Part shown: piece by piece, positions 16,711 through 25,344 of the stretch
How the letters are laid out: every line of letters begins with the position of its first letter
Position numbering within the stretch: position 1 is the first letter of the stretch
Source of the DNA: Botrimarina colliarenosi
Lineage (GTDB): Bacteria > Planctomycetota > Planctomycetia > Pirellulales > Lacipirellulaceae
Assembly (NCBI RefSeq): GCF_007859955.1
Contig: NZ_SJPR01000001.1
Location: forward strand, 634,388-698,387
Direction of reading: 5' to 3'
Length of the DNA: 64,000 nt
The notes under the pieces: model-generated
Database searches by the model: none
What the model saw: the letters and a program-made list of their open reading frames with translations, nothing else
Told to the model about the DNA's origin: nothing
Program-made: the position numbers and the translations under genes

Positions 16711-18063
16711 ATGTCTCGTGTCGTCCCGCCACCGCCCACTGCGCCCGCACCGATTGGCCAATCGCCATCGGCGCCGGCCGGCTCCGACGAGCATGGCGGC
16801 GTCCCGGGGAGCGAATCGCGCAACTTCTTCTTGCTGGTCGCCCACCAGGTCTTCTTCCGCGTCGGTTGGGTCTTCAAGACCGAGAGCATCGTGATGCCTT
16901 ACTTCCTCGACGTGATCGGGGGGGGCCCGGTGCTGCGGAGTTGGCTGATGGTGCTCAACCGGATCGGCGCCAGCGTGCCGCCAACGCTCTACGCGCGGCG
17001 GCTGAAGCTGATGCGGCAGAAACGCTGGAGCCTGATGGCGACGACCATCGGGTCGGGCGTGCCCTTCGCCGCGATGAGCGTGTTGTGGGCGTCGGGCGCG
17101 TGGCGCGAAGCGGACGGCGGCGTCGCTTGGTGGACCAAGTGGTACTTCCTAGCGATGTACGCTTGGTTCTTCGTCGTGACGGGGCTCAATCAACTGTCGA
17201 TCCAGACGGTGCAGGGCAAGCTGGTCCGCGCCGAACGCCGCGGCCGGCTCTTCACGACGGGCGTGCTCTTCGGTTGTCCGCTGGCGATCTTGGCGGTCGT
17301 CATGCTGATGCCGCGTTGGCTGGCGCTGCCCGACGGCGGGTTCGCCTGGATCTTCGCGGCGCCGGGCGTGGCGTTCTTGCTTTCGGGCCTGATGATGCTC
17401 GGAGTGCGCGAGACCGATGACGACTTTACCGAAGTCCACGAGGCCGGCTGGCGTCGCTTCCGCCGCGCGGCGTGGCTGGCGTTCGAGGAGCCGAAGCTCC
17501 GCGGTGTCGCGATCGCCGCGGCGCTCTACAGCTCGGCGTTCGCGTTGTTCCCCCATTATGCGACTCTGGCGCGCGAGGCGGCCGGCGCGGGGTTCGATAT
17601 CCAGTCGCTGGTGACGTGGACCGTCACCCAGCACTCGGCCGTCGCGGTGGTGAGCCTGCTGGCGGGGCCGATCGCCGACCGCTTCGGCGCGCGCCATGCG
17701 GTGCAGATGACGATGCTCGGCGCCGCTTTGGCGCCGATCACCGCGATTGTCCTGGCGACGACCGGCGACGCCGGCGGCGGCCAGCTCTTCTGGCTCGTGT
17801 TTCTGCCGCTCGGCTTCACGCCGGTCACCAACAAGATGCTGCTGAACTACACGCTCGAGCTGGTCGACCGCGAGCACCACACGCTCTACACCAGCGCGGT
17901 CGGGCTCTGCCTCGCCGTGCCGGTGATCGGCGGCTCGCTGTTGGCGGGCGTGCTCATCGGTTGGCTCGGCGTCGTCCCGGTCTTCACGATGGGGGCGGTC
18001 GTCATGCTGCTGGCGTTCGCCCAGACGCTGCGGCTCGCCGAGCCGCGCCGGCAGTCGGTTTGA
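16711..18063 (+). CDS. MFS transporter
   Basis: The ATG at 16711 gives 450 residues; the open frame extends 23 codons further upstream without support. After a Pro-rich cytoplasmic N-terminus of about 45 residues come about twelve hydrophobic segments. A major-facilitator-like loop with GPIADRFGARHAVQM sits in the second half and VRETDDDFTEVHEAGWRRF in the central cytoplasmic loop. The substrate cannot be inferred. The end of the gene abuts a perfect 32-base inverted repeat. Confidence 0.75.
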   Translation: MSRVVPPPPTAPAPIGQSPSAPAGSDEHGGVPGSESRNFFLLVAHQVFFRVGWVFKTESIVMPYFLDVIGGGPVLRSWLMVLNRIGASVPPTLYARRLKLMRQKRWSLMATTIGSGVPFAAMSVLWASGAWREADGGVAWWTKWYFLAMYAWFFVVTGLNQLSIQTVQGKLVRAERRGRLFTTGVLFGCPLAILAVVMLMPRWLALPDGGFAWIFAAPGVAFLLSGLMMLGVRETDDDFTEVHEAGWRRFRRAAWLAFEEPKLRGVAIAAALYSSAFALFPHYATLAREAAGAGFDIQSLVTWTVTQHSAVAVVSLLAGPIADRFGARHAVQMTMLGAALAPITAIVLATTGDAGGGQLFWLVFLPLGFTPVTNKMLLNYTLELVDREHHTLYTSAVGLCLAVPVIGGSLLAGVLIGWLGVVPVFTMGAVVMLLAFAQTLRLAEPRRQSV

Positions 18064-18169
18064 ACCACGACGGGCACGAAGAACACGACGGCCAACTCGG
18101 CGGGGCTTACCGCTACGGTTTGCGCTTGTCGGACCGGCCGTCGTGTTCTTCGTGCCCGTCGTGGTTCTT
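18062..18169. repeat. Perfect 32-base inverted repeat at the end of the MFS gene
   Basis: The arms 18062-18093 and 18138-18169 are exact reverse complements (GAACCACGACGGGCACGAAG and onward), separated by 44 bases. The left arm begins within the MFS stop codon. The element could act as a transcript-end hairpin and looks like one of the dispersed inverted repeats of this genome. Confidence 0.85.
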
Positions 18170-18651
18170 CCGCTTTTCTCTCAAGTCCAAAAGGTTGGCC
18201 ACCGTGGGCGTGTCAGCCTTACAAGCCGTTTGTAAGTTGCGCCAACGCCGTAGCGGGTCGCGCTGCGACGAATCGGGCCGTTAGCCGTGTTTCGAGCCGG
18301 ATTGGCGAGTTTGGCGCCCCGGTTGCTCTATGAGTGTTCGGCGACACGCGGTCGCCAGTAAGCCCCACAGCCGACGACGCGGCGCCGGCGCCCCTCGAAC
18401 GAAAGGAGTCGTTCCTCATCATAAAACCGACCAAAACTTGTTTGCTCTGGCCCGGCGCCTGATCGCCCGCCGGATTTCTTTCAACTTTTCGCCTCCTCGA
18501 CGGGCGCCTCGTTCCTCACGGAGCGGGGCGCCCGTCGCTTATTTACGGGGCCCCAAACCCGTCGAGAACTGGCGCAGCGTCACCCGCACCGATCTGGAAT
18601 ACTCCCGCCGCGCTTGCGCTCTTTACGCAAACCCCCAACGGCGACGCGGCG
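18064..18651. other. 588-bp stretch without a recognisable gene (lpxB leader)
   Basis: Apart from the 32-base inverted repeat at its left end, this stretch holds an 11-base perfect hairpin (CGACGGGCGCC/GGCGCCCGTCG near 18499-18538). I found no convincing coding frame and no tRNA. The GC is high throughout. It presumably contains the lpxB promoter and leader, but I cannot place a promoter with confidence. Confidence 0.5.
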
Positions 18652-19887
18652 ATGGCAAAAACGATCTTCTTCTCGGTCGGCGAACCCAGTGGCGACCTCC
18701 ATGGCGCCAACCTGATCCGTACGCTCGCGGCCGGGTCGGGCGAACCGATCCGCGCCGTCGGCTTCGGCGGACCGCGGATGGCGGCGGAGGGCGCCGAGCT
18801 GCTGTTCGACCTCACGCAGCTTGCCGTGATGGGCTTCATCGAGGTCTTCTGGAAGCTGCCGCAGTTCTTGCGACTTGCCGCCCAGGCCGACCGCTACTTT
18901 GCCGAGCACCGGCCCGACGCGGTGGTGCTGATCGACTTCCCCGGCTTCAACTGGCACATCGCCAAGGCGGCCAAGAAGCACGGCGTGCCGGTCTTCTACT
19001 ATGGGACGCCCCAGGTGTGGGGCTGGGCCGCGTGGCGGGTAAAGAAACTGCGGAGCTACGTCGACCACGCGCTGTGCAAGTTGCCGTTTGAAGAGGCGTG
19101 GCTGCGCGAGCGAGGCGTCAATGCGACCTTTGTCGGCCACCCCTACTTCGACGAACTGCACACGCGGAAGCTCGATAACGAGTTTGTCGCCGCCCATGCC
19201 GACCCGAAACGGCCGCTGGTGACGCTGTTGCCGGGGTCGCGAACCCAAGAGGTGCGGGCCAACTTCCGTTGGCAGCTCGCGGCGATGAAGAAGATCCGCC
19301 AGCGCGTCCCGTCGGCCCGGTTCGCCGTCGCGGCCTTCAAAGAGAAGCACGTCGCGATGGCCGAAGCGGCGATCCACGAAGCGGGCTTCGTCAAAGGCGA
19401 GGCGCCGGCGATCCATGTGGGGCGGACGCCCGAACTGATCGAAGCGGCGACCTGTTGCCTGGCGGTGTCGGGGTCGGTGTCGCTCGAACTTCTGCACCAC
19501 ACGAAGCCGACCGTGATCCTCTACCACGTCTCGCCGTTCGCTTACTGGCTGCAAAGCGTCTTCCGCCGTGTGCCGTACATCACGCTGGTGAACCTGCTGA
19601 CGGCGCCAGAGCTGTTTCCCGAGAAGGTCGGCGTCTACGACCGCCACGCCGCGCGCGACGCCCACGTGCTGATGCCGGAGTACCTGACCTGCGTCGATCG
19701 CTCGGACGAACTCGCCGAGCACGCCATCGAATGGCTGACCAACCGGGCCAAGCGGACCGAGGTGGTGACCCGCATGGCCGAATTGAAGGCGCAGGTCGAC
19801 GTGGCCGGCGCTTCGGAGCGGGCGGCGGAGTACGTTAGGCGAGAGCTGGGCGTCGACGCCGCGACGCCCCGTTCGCAAGCCGCGTAA
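18652..19887 (+). CDS. lpxB: Lipid-A-disaccharide synthase
   Basis: LpxB joins UDP-2,3-diacylglucosamine and lipid X to form the lipid A disaccharide at the inner face of the cytoplasmic membrane (GT19). The 411-residue product shows the family motifs SVGEPSGDLHGA, PDAVVLIDFPGFNW, GTPQVWGWAAWRVKKL, ATFVGHPYFDE, VTLLPGSRTQEV and LAVSGSVSLELLHHTKP. Its presence argues that the organism makes a lipid A-like outer membrane. No other lpx genes adjoin it; a site-2 protease gene follows 28 bases later and may share its transcript. Confidence 0.95.
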   Translation: MAKTIFFSVGEPSGDLHGANLIRTLAAGSGEPIRAVGFGGPRMAAEGAELLFDLTQLAVMGFIEVFWKLPQFLRLAAQADRYFAEHRPDAVVLIDFPGFNWHIAKAAKKHGVPVFYYGTPQVWGWAAWRVKKLRSYVDHALCKLPFEEAWLRERGVNATFVGHPYFDELHTRKLDNEFVAAHADPKRPLVTLLPGSRTQEVRANFRWQLAAMKKIRQRVPSARFAVAAFKEKHVAMAEAAIHEAGFVKGEAPAIHVGRTPELIEAATCCLAVSGSVSLELLHHTKPTVILYHVSPFAYWLQSVFRRVPYITLVNLLTAPELFPEKVGVYDRHAARDAHVLMPEYLTCVDRSDELAEHAIEWLTNRAKRTEVVTRMAELKAQVDVAGASERAAEYVRRELGVDAATPRSQAA

Positions 19888-19915
19888 TGCCGTCCCTGTA
19901 GGCTCCGATCCGCCC

Positions 19916-20596
19916 ATGCTGTTCACCAACGCCGCGCCGACGCCGTACGATCTCCGCTTCCCGCTCCTGGGCTTTCCGGTCCGGATTACGCCGAGTTTCT
20001 GGGTCGTTGCGCTGCTCCTCGGCGCCAACCAGCCGTTGGAGCACGCCGTGGTGTGGGTCGCGGCGGTGCTTGTTTCGATCCTTGTCCATGAGTTAGGCCA
20101 CGCCCTTTTGCAGCGCGCGTTTGGCGGCCGGGCGGAGATCGTTCTTTATGCGTTCGGCGGCTACGCTTCGGCGGTTGGCGTGCGTGACTCGTGGTGGCGG
20201 AACGTTTTGGTGTCGCTTGCCGGACCTTTTGCCGGATTTTTTTTCGCCGGAATTGTCTACGGCGTGATGCGATGGGTCGGCCCTCCCGACGCGCCGCTTG
20301 GCCGCGCGCTGGTTGGCGACTTGCTGTGGATCAATGTCGCATGGGGCGTGTTGAACCTCGCGCCGATCTGGCCACTCGATGGCGGGCGCGTCGCGCGCGA
20401 AGTGCTGACGTTGGTCATGAAGCCGTCGACCGGAATCGTCGCGTCGCTCGGTCTTTCTGCGGTTTTTGCCGCGTGTTTAGCGGCTTGGTGCTATTCGGCT
20501 ACCCGTTCGCTTTGGAACACCGCGCTGTTCGCGATGCTCGCCTACCAGAGCTACGAAGCGATGCAGCAGTACCGCGCGTCGCGTGGCTCTTGGTAA
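19916..20596 (+). CDS. Site-2 protease family (M50) membrane metalloprotease
   Basis: The product has 226 residues and about six membrane segments. The zinc site is HELGH at 58-62 inside a helix (VSILVHELGHALLQRAF), with the second signature NLAPIWPLDGGRVARE near residue 148 supplying the aspartate ligand. There are no PDZ or CBS domains, so it belongs to the short M50B-type proteases. Family members cut membrane-bound regulators or signal-peptide remnants. The substrate is unknown. It lies 28 bases downstream of lpxB. Confidence 0.85.
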   Translation: MLFTNAAPTPYDLRFPLLGFPVRITPSFWVVALLLGANQPLEHAVVWVAAVLVSILVHELGHALLQRAFGGRAEIVLYAFGGYASAVGVRDSWWRNVLVSLAGPFAGFFFAGIVYGVMRWVGPPDAPLGRALVGDLLWINVAWGVLNLAPIWPLDGGRVAREVLTLVMKPSTGIVASLGLSAVFAACLAAWCYSATRSLWNTALFAMLAYQSYEAMQQYRASRGSW

Positions 20597-20704
20597 CGAC
20601 GCGCGTCGCGCTGCGCGCTCGTTGCGATCGCCAACGTTGTTTGTCGCGCCGGTCCGCGCCGTTCGGCCGACGTTGATTCCGCGCTACGATTCTCGAAAAA
20701 CCTG

Positions 20705-20732
20705 TTGCAGTGATTGAAGTAATGCTTACAGT
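20705..20732 (+). promoter_or_regulatory. Possible sigma70-type promoter
   Basis: TTGCAG (20705-20710) and TACAGT (20727-20732) are separated by 16 bases in a locally AT-richer stretch. It is the best candidate upstream of the histone-like gene. Matched by eye only. Confidence 0.3.
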
Positions 20733-21023
20733 AGCAACGCAGGTGTAGCCGATAAGGTCAACGCGAACCTGTTGAACTACCGCGGTGTTGTCTTCAACGC
20801 CAACTCCGCGGACAGCCTCAACGAGTTAGCTGATCGTTGTCGCCGAGTCGGTGACTCGCCGAGGGACGCCAGTCGTCATGCGGCGAGTCGTCGTCAAAGC
20901 AGAACGGTTTGTCGTTGTCGGTTACGGAAGAGTCGCTGCGGAAGAGCGGCTCGTTTCAAAAGCGGGTGATGAGGGTTGCCCAAACTAACGCCAAGCAGCC
21001 GCTCGATCACCGCGACTCGTTTT

Positions 21024-21030
21024 GAGGAGG
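21024..21030 (+). promoter_or_regulatory. Strong Shine-Dalgarno that sets a GTG start
   Basis: GAGGAGG ends six bases before GTG at 21037. It fixes the start of the histone-like gene there rather than at the TTG at 21022 that overlaps it. Confidence 0.75.
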
Positions 21031-21036
21031 AAGAAC

Positions 21037-21324
21037 GTGGCTAAGAAGAAGAAGACGGCCAAGAAGAAGACGGCCAAAAAGAAGGTTGCGAAGAAGAAGA
21101 GCGCCAAGAAGGTAGCGAAGAAGAAAGGCGCCAAGAAGAAGGTCGCCAAGAAGAAGGCGAAGAAGAAAGTAGCCAAGAAGAAGGCCAAAAAGAAGGTCGC
21201 CAAGAAGAAGGCTAAAAAGAAAGTAGCCAAGAAGAAGGGGACCAAGAAGAAGGTCGCCAAGAAGAAGGCTAAGAAGAAAGTAGCCAAGAAGAAGACCAAG
21301 AAGAAAAAGACCAAGAAGGCTTGA
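21037..21324 (+). CDS. Lys/Ala-repeat histone H1-like DNA-binding protein
   Basis: The GTG start gives 95 residues made almost only of Lys, Ala and Val, in repeats of the kind AKKKVAKKK. There is no folded domain and no acidic residue. The composition matches the C-terminal tails of histone H1 and the bacterial Hc1/AlgP-like proteins, so the likely role is DNA binding and nucleoid compaction in the cytoplasm. It has a strong Shine-Dalgarno and an excellent terminator, which suggests a well expressed monocistronic gene. The near-identical DNA repeats make copy-number change by slippage likely. Confidence 0.8.
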   Translation: MAKKKKTAKKKTAKKKVAKKKSAKKVAKKKGAKKKVAKKKAKKKVAKKKAKKKVAKKKAKKKVAKKKGTKKKVAKKKAKKKVAKKKTKKKKTKKA

Positions 21325-21360
21325 TCGGCGTTGCCGACCATCCCTTGGAAGAACAACGAA

Positions 21361-21396
21361 AGCCGCGTGTCCCCTCCCGGGACACGCGGCTTTTTT
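21361..21396 (+). terminator. Intrinsic terminator after the histone-like gene
   Basis: A perfect 13-base stem (AGCCGCGTGTCCC with GGGACACGCGGCT) with a CTCCC loop is followed by six T residues. It lies 36 bases after the stop. Confidence 0.9.
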
Positions 21397-21490
21397 ACTG
21401 GAATCGCCGGGGTTTTCGCGGCTGGACCCTTGCCGACGCCGGCGCGCGTTCGGCCTCACAACTCGACGAGCGTCACAATACGGAACCGTC

Positions 21491-22564
21491 CTACAGGACC
21501 GGGAGCGACGGCATGGCCGGTTGCCCGGCGCGTGACGCCACGATCTGGCGCACCACGCCGCGGGTGATCTCCATCAGCGGCGCCGCCATCGCGGGGTCGT
21601 CGTACAGTCCCGCCATCTGGCCGTCGTCGCCGCGCTTGCGGAGGTCAACATTGATCGGCGCCGCTCCGAGGAATGGCGCGCCCAACTCTTTGGCTTTCCG
21701 CTGGGCGCCTCCCGTTCCGAAGATGGCGTGCTGCGAGCCGCAGTCGGGGCAGACGAACGTGCTCATGTTCTCGACGACGCCCAGGAGCGGGATCTTCACC
21801 TTGCGGAACATCGCAATCGCCTTGACCGCGTCCAGCAGCGCGACGTCTTGCGGCGTGCAGACCACCACCGCGCCGGTAAGCGGCAGCAGTTGCGAAAGCG
21901 TCAACGCGACGTCGCCGGTGCCGGGCGGCATGTCGATGATCAGGTAGTCGAGGTCGCCCCAGTCGGTGTCGCGGAGCATCTGCGTCACGGCGCCGTGCAG
22001 CATTGGGCCACGCCAAACGACGGCTTCTTCGGCGGGGACCATGAAGCCCATGCTCATGACGCGGAGGCCGGCGGCTTCGATCGGCTGCAGCCGTTGATCG
22101 ATGGCGGTCGGTCGCTCGTTGACGCCGAGCAAGTGGGGCACGCTCGGGCCATAGACGTCGGCGTCCATCAGGCCGACTTTGCAGCCGGCGTTGCGGAGGC
22201 CGAACGCGATCGAGGCGGCGATGGTGCTCTTGCCGACGCCTCCCTTGCCGCTGCCAACGGCGATGACGCTTTTCGCCGTGACGCCGATCTGCCCCAGCTT
22301 CTCAGCCGGTCGGTCGTGCGTCGTCGCTTCGACGACACACGCTAACGGTTCGACGCCGGCGTCGGCGGCGATCTTCGCACGCAGCGCGTCGAGGGTTTCG
22401 TCCCGCAGCGGCGCTGACCACGTGGTCAGTCCGATCTCGACACGCACGCCGTCGCCGTCGGCTTCAACGGCGCGAACCTGGCCCATCGCCCCCAACGGGC
22501 GGCCGGTCTCGGGGTCGGGAAAGGCATCAACAACGGCGCGGACGGCTTCGACGGCAGGCATCAT
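21491..22564 (-). CDS. mrp: Iron-sulfur cluster carrier protein Mrp/ApbC
   Basis: This is a P-loop ATPase that carries and transfers Fe-S clusters in the cytoplasm. The 357-residue product has an N-terminal MIP18/DUF59-type domain (about 1-85). The ATPase domain follows, with the deviant Walker A GSGKGGVGKST near residue 104, MDADVYGPSVPHLLG, DYLIIDMPPGTGD and the cluster-binding CxxC in FVCPDCGSQH. The layout is canonical. The gene is convergent with the histone-like gene, with the terminator between them. Confidence 0.95.
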   Translation of the reverse strand: MMPAVEAVRAVVDAFPDPETGRPLGAMGQVRAVEADGDGVRVEIGLTTWSAPLRDETLDALRAKIAADAGVEPLACVVEATTHDRPAEKLGQIGVTAKSVIAVGSGKGGVGKSTIAASIAFGLRNAGCKVGLMDADVYGPSVPHLLGVNERPTAIDQRLQPIEAAGLRVMSMGFMVPAEEAVVWRGPMLHGAVTQMLRDTDWGDLDYLIIDMPPGTGDVALTLSQLLPLTGAVVVCTPQDVALLDAVKAIAMFRKVKIPLLGVVENMSTFVCPDCGSQHAIFGTGGAQRKAKELGAPFLGAAPINVDLRKRGDDGQMAGLYDDPAMAAPLMEITRGVVRQIVASRAGQPAMPSLPVL

Positions 22565-22884
22565 AGCTCTTGAGAGAGGTGGTCATTGGGTACGCCCTCC
22601 CGGGGCTTCCCGGGAGTCACGGCGGGCGGATCGACGCGCCCAAACGCCCCACTTGGCGTGGTTTCGCATGTCATCGACCGGCGTAAGTCCCCCTAGTGTA
22701 GAGGCTTGCCGCCAGCTGCGTACCCGCCCCGCCGCGAGCGGGTTGTCGGGGTGTTGCCGGTTTTTCGCTCAATGCCGGCTGTGCCGACGGCCGATCTTTC
22801 CCCTTAGCCGGAGCCGCACGCGGTGCGTGGCGGACCGAATCGCGCGACGCCACACGCCGTCGCTACCGGGGGGGGAACCGACAG
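22565..22884. other. 320-bp divergent intergenic region
   Basis: This region separates the mrp start from the start of the small secreted protein. It should hold both promoters. A short inverted GCCTCCCGGGG-type stretch lies near 22595-22615. I saw no gene, tRNA or long repeat in it and no convincing promoter pair. Confidence 0.4.
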
Positions 22885-23208
22885 ATGATCCGCAAATTCA
22901 TTTGCGCGGCCGTAGTGACGGCCGCCATGGCGACGGGCTTAGCTGACCGCGCCGAAGCCCAGAACGCTTACGGCCGGGCCTTTAGCGGCACGTATACCGA
23001 GACCGACTGGGACCGCTTTTACCATTACCCGTACGTCTACTACCCCCAGAACTACTGGGGGAGTGAGTACTACCGGTCGGCCGACAGCCTGTACCACCGG
23101 TATCCGCCCGAGATGCGGATCCCGGTCTACAACAAGCGTTGGCACAACTACTACCCGAGCCCGCGCAAGTTCCACAGCGGGCACCACTTCCTTCTCGACG
23201 TGTTCTGA
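22885..23208 (+). CDS. Small secreted Tyr-rich protein, planctomycete family
   Basis: The product has 107 residues with a signal peptide at 1-25 (FICAAVVTAAMATGLADRAEA). The mature part is rich in Tyr, His and Pro (DWDRFYHYPYVYYPQNYWG, SLYHRYPPEMRIPVYNKRWH) and ends HSGHHFLLDVF. I recall very similar proteins in other Pirellulales, sometimes labelled calmodulin-binding without evidence, so it is probably real and conserved. The function is unknown; an envelope or cell-wall role is only a guess. Confidence 0.75.
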   Translation: MIRKFICAAVVTAAMATGLADRAEAQNAYGRAFSGTYTETDWDRFYHYPYVYYPQNYWGSEYYRSADSLYHRYPPEMRIPVYNKRWHNYYPSPRKFHSGHHFLLDVF

Positions 23209-23228
23209 GAACGGGAAGCGGACGGCAT

Positions 23229-23273
23229 AAAACGAAAGAGCCCCGGCCCGGCAGGGTCGGGGCTCTTCGTTTT
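23229..23273. terminator. Bidirectional intrinsic terminator
   Basis: A long stem pairs AAAACGAAAGAGCCCCG (from 23229) with CGGGGCTCTTCGTTTT (to 23273), with short T runs on both strands. It sits between the convergent secreted-protein and thioredoxin-like genes. Confidence 0.85.
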
Positions 23274-23289
23274 GCTTTCAGAGTAAGCG

Positions 23290-24333
23290 CTAGCGGGCGG
23301 CATCGACCGTGGCGAGAAGCTCTTGGGCTTTGCCGGCTGATTCAGTCGAGGGGTAGTCCTCGACAACCCGCTTGAGGAGGCCCTTCGCGCGGTTCATCGC
23401 GCCCGAGCCGCCACGCGACGCGGTCGCCATCGCCTTGTCGAGCAAACGAGAGGCGGCGAGCTGGTCCTTCACCGCGTCCGATTTGGCAAGCTCTTTGGCC
23501 TTGGTTTTGGCGCGTTCGACGAGGTCGAACTCGTAGCCGGCGAATTGATGGCCGATCCCTTCGAGGCCCTTGTAAGCGGCCCACTCGTCGCCCTCGGAGA
23601 GCGACTCTTGGGCGGACTCCGCGGCTTCGGTCACCTCCGCTTGGACCGCCTCGAGCAGGCGATCGCCGCCCGCTTTGAGGTCGTCGTCTTTCGAGTCGGC
23701 CGCCTGATAGACAGGTCGCGCGGCCGCCGCGAAGTCGCCGAGCTCAATAGCGCGCCAAGCCGAGAGGAGCTTCGGCGGAACGGTCTTAGGGTCGACGCGC
23801 CACTCGGCGCCACGGAGAGCCGATTCGGCGGTTCCCGCGAAGTCGGCGCCCTGGCCGTTGCCCATCGAGCCGTCGCCGGCGACGTAGCGGACGGCGAAGA
23901 CCTCCCCTTGGAGCGACAGCTTGGGGACGCCCATCGCCGTCTCGAGCGACCGGTCGTAGTCGTGGATGATCGGCCAGCCGACGCGGTTCTGCGCCAGGTA
24001 ACGCTTGAGCACGCGTGGGTCGGAGCCGGAGTTGACGCCGATGAAGAGGACCGGTTTGCCCTCGTACTGCTTCGACAACCCCTGCAGGTTGGGCCAGTTC
24101 GCGGCGCACCGCGGGCACTCTTCTTCGAAGAAGTAGAAGACAACCCCTTTGCCGGCGAGCGACTCCATCGACAGCGGCGGCGAGTTGTGCCAAAGCCGTG
24201 GGTCGGAGGGGAGCGTGAATTTTTGCTCGGGACGCTCGGCGCCCGATCCGGTTTGCCCCGGCGCGGGGTCGGCGGAGCAACAAGCCAGCAGCGCTACGGC
24301 GGCGACGAGCCGTCGCTCTCGAAGAAAAGCCAT
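23290..24333 (-). CDS. Thioredoxin-like (TlpA/AhpC-type) lipoprotein
   Basis: The ATG at 24333 gives 347 residues. The N-terminus is a signal peptide with a possible lipobox ending at Cys18 (VALLACCS). Residues 38-165 form a thioredoxin-like domain with a CxxC motif, ECPRCAANW, and the later strand GVPKLSLQGEVFAV where cis-Pro is expected. Residues 180-347 are alpha-helical, with tetratricopeptide-like character (GLLKRVVEDYPSTESAGKAQEL). The expected role is thiol redox work outside the cytoplasmic membrane. CPRC is unusual for the family, where WCxPC is normal. Confidence 0.75.
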   Translation of the reverse strand: MAFLRERRLVAAVALLACCSADPAPGQTGSGAERPEQKFTLPSDPRLWHNSPPLSMESLAGKGVVFYFFEEECPRCAANWPNLQGLSKQYEGKPVLFIGVNSGSDPRVLKRYLAQNRVGWPIIHDYDRSLETAMGVPKLSLQGEVFAVRYVAGDGSMGNGQGADFAGTAESALRGAEWRVDPKTVPPKLLSAWRAIELGDFAAAARPVYQAADSKDDDLKAGGDRLLEAVQAEVTEAAESAQESLSEGDEWAAYKGLEGIGHQFAGYEFDLVERAKTKAKELAKSDAVKDQLAASRLLDKAMATASRGGSGAMNRAKGLLKRVVEDYPSTESAGKAQELLATVDAAR

Positions 24334-24459
24334 GCCTCGTTCTCCCGATTGCGAGTTGGAGAAGCGGGGCGGGCGCTGCGAGTTCCGGCGCAACGCCCTC
24401 CCCCCCGTAGGTCATTCTATTCACAACGCTAGGTCAGCGAGCAACGGGCCGATGAGACG

Positions 24460-25242
24460 TCAGACAGGATTGCGCCCTTCGACGAGCTCGGCTTCCCACT
24501 CGTCCATCAGCGGCCAGCTGGTCGCACAGGTGCCGAAGTCGGCGAGCTTCTGGTACCCCTCCAAACGATCGATGGTCGCTTGGATGTGGGCGTTGTCTTT
24601 GCGGAAGACCGGCCCGTGGCTCGGGAGCATCCACTCGATGTCGCTGTCGCGGATCCGGGTGAGCGACTGGATAAAGTCGGGGATGCTGCTGCCGTGGTGG
24701 GCGTCGATCACGCCGACCGAGCCGTCACGGAACAGGTTGTCACCCGAGAACAACAAGTCACCCAGGCGGAAGGCGAGCTGGCCGTCGGTGTGGCCGGGCG
24801 TGTGCCAGACCTCGAGTTCGAGCCCGCCGACGCGGATGACATCGCCGTCTTTGACGAGCCGTTCGCATTTGACCGGCGGCATCGGCAGGTCGATCCCCTG
24901 CGCGCCGATGTGGGCGAAGGTGGCGATGCGGTCGCCCGCCTCGAGCTTGTTCGCCGCCACCGGGTGGCAGGTGACCTCGGTGCGGAGGATCTGTTTCGCC
25001 TTGGCGAGTCCCTGGATGTGATCGACGTCGGCGTGCGACGCGATCAGGGTCGCGCACTTGCTGAACGGGAAGTCGAGCTGGCGGATCAGCTCGAGCACCT
25101 CATCGACGGCGTCTTCGTACCCGATGTCGATCAACGTCCAGTCGTCGCCGTCATAGATCAAGTAAACGCTGCAAGTCACCCGGCGGCGCGCCTGGTGATT
25201 GAGCTCGATGACGTGCGGAAATATCGGCGTACGCTGCAGCAT
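24460..25242 (-). CDS. Metallo-beta-lactamase-fold hydrolase
   Basis: The product has 260 residues with the ordered MBL-fold motifs: SHADVDH (HxDxDH in place of the usual HxHxDH), [11 protein letters not shown] with its metal histidine, [10 protein letters not shown] with the bridging aspartate, and LPSHGPVF. The substitution of Asp for the second His changes a zinc ligand. Family members hydrolyse thioesters, lactones or RNA; the closest general type is glyoxalase II-like, but the substrate is open. The gene is followed by the thioredoxin-like gene and preceded by an SDR gene, all on the minus strand. Confidence 0.85.
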   Translation of the reverse strand: MLQRTPIFPHVIELNHQARRRVTCSVYLIYDGDDWTLIDIGYEDAVDEVLELIRQLDFPFSKCATLIASHADVDHIQGLAKAKQILRTEVTCHPVAANKLEAGDRIATFAHIGAQGIDLPMPPVKCERLVKDGDVIRVGGLELEVWHTPGHTDGQLAFRLGDLLFSGDNLFRDGSVGVIDAHHGSSIPDFIQSLTRIRDSDIEWMLPSHGPVFRKDNAHIQATIDRLEGYQKLADFGTCATSWPLMDEWEAELVEGRNPV

Positions 25243-25344
25243 GTGGAAGGGGCGTGGGCTGGATTAACGGCGGCAGGAGTTCGGTGAATGATACGGGCGA
25301 GCGGTTTCCCCTCGCAACCAACCGCGGCGGATTGGCCGGCCGAT

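Larger units (their letters stand above)
20597..21036 (+). other. 440-bp non-coding leader region before the histone-like gene
   Basis: No gene could be supported here. The frame at 20772-20969 has neither a ribosome site nor protein-like composition. A possible promoter at 20705-20732 would give the downstream Lys-rich gene a leader of roughly 300 bases. Short complementary stretches (GGCGAGTCG, ACTCGCCGAG) suggest that the leader could fold. Confidence 0.4.

Noticed and set aside
20772..20969. 65-codon frame upstream of the histone-like gene
   Set aside because: It is Arg/Ser-rich, lacks a ribosome site and lies in the probable leader.
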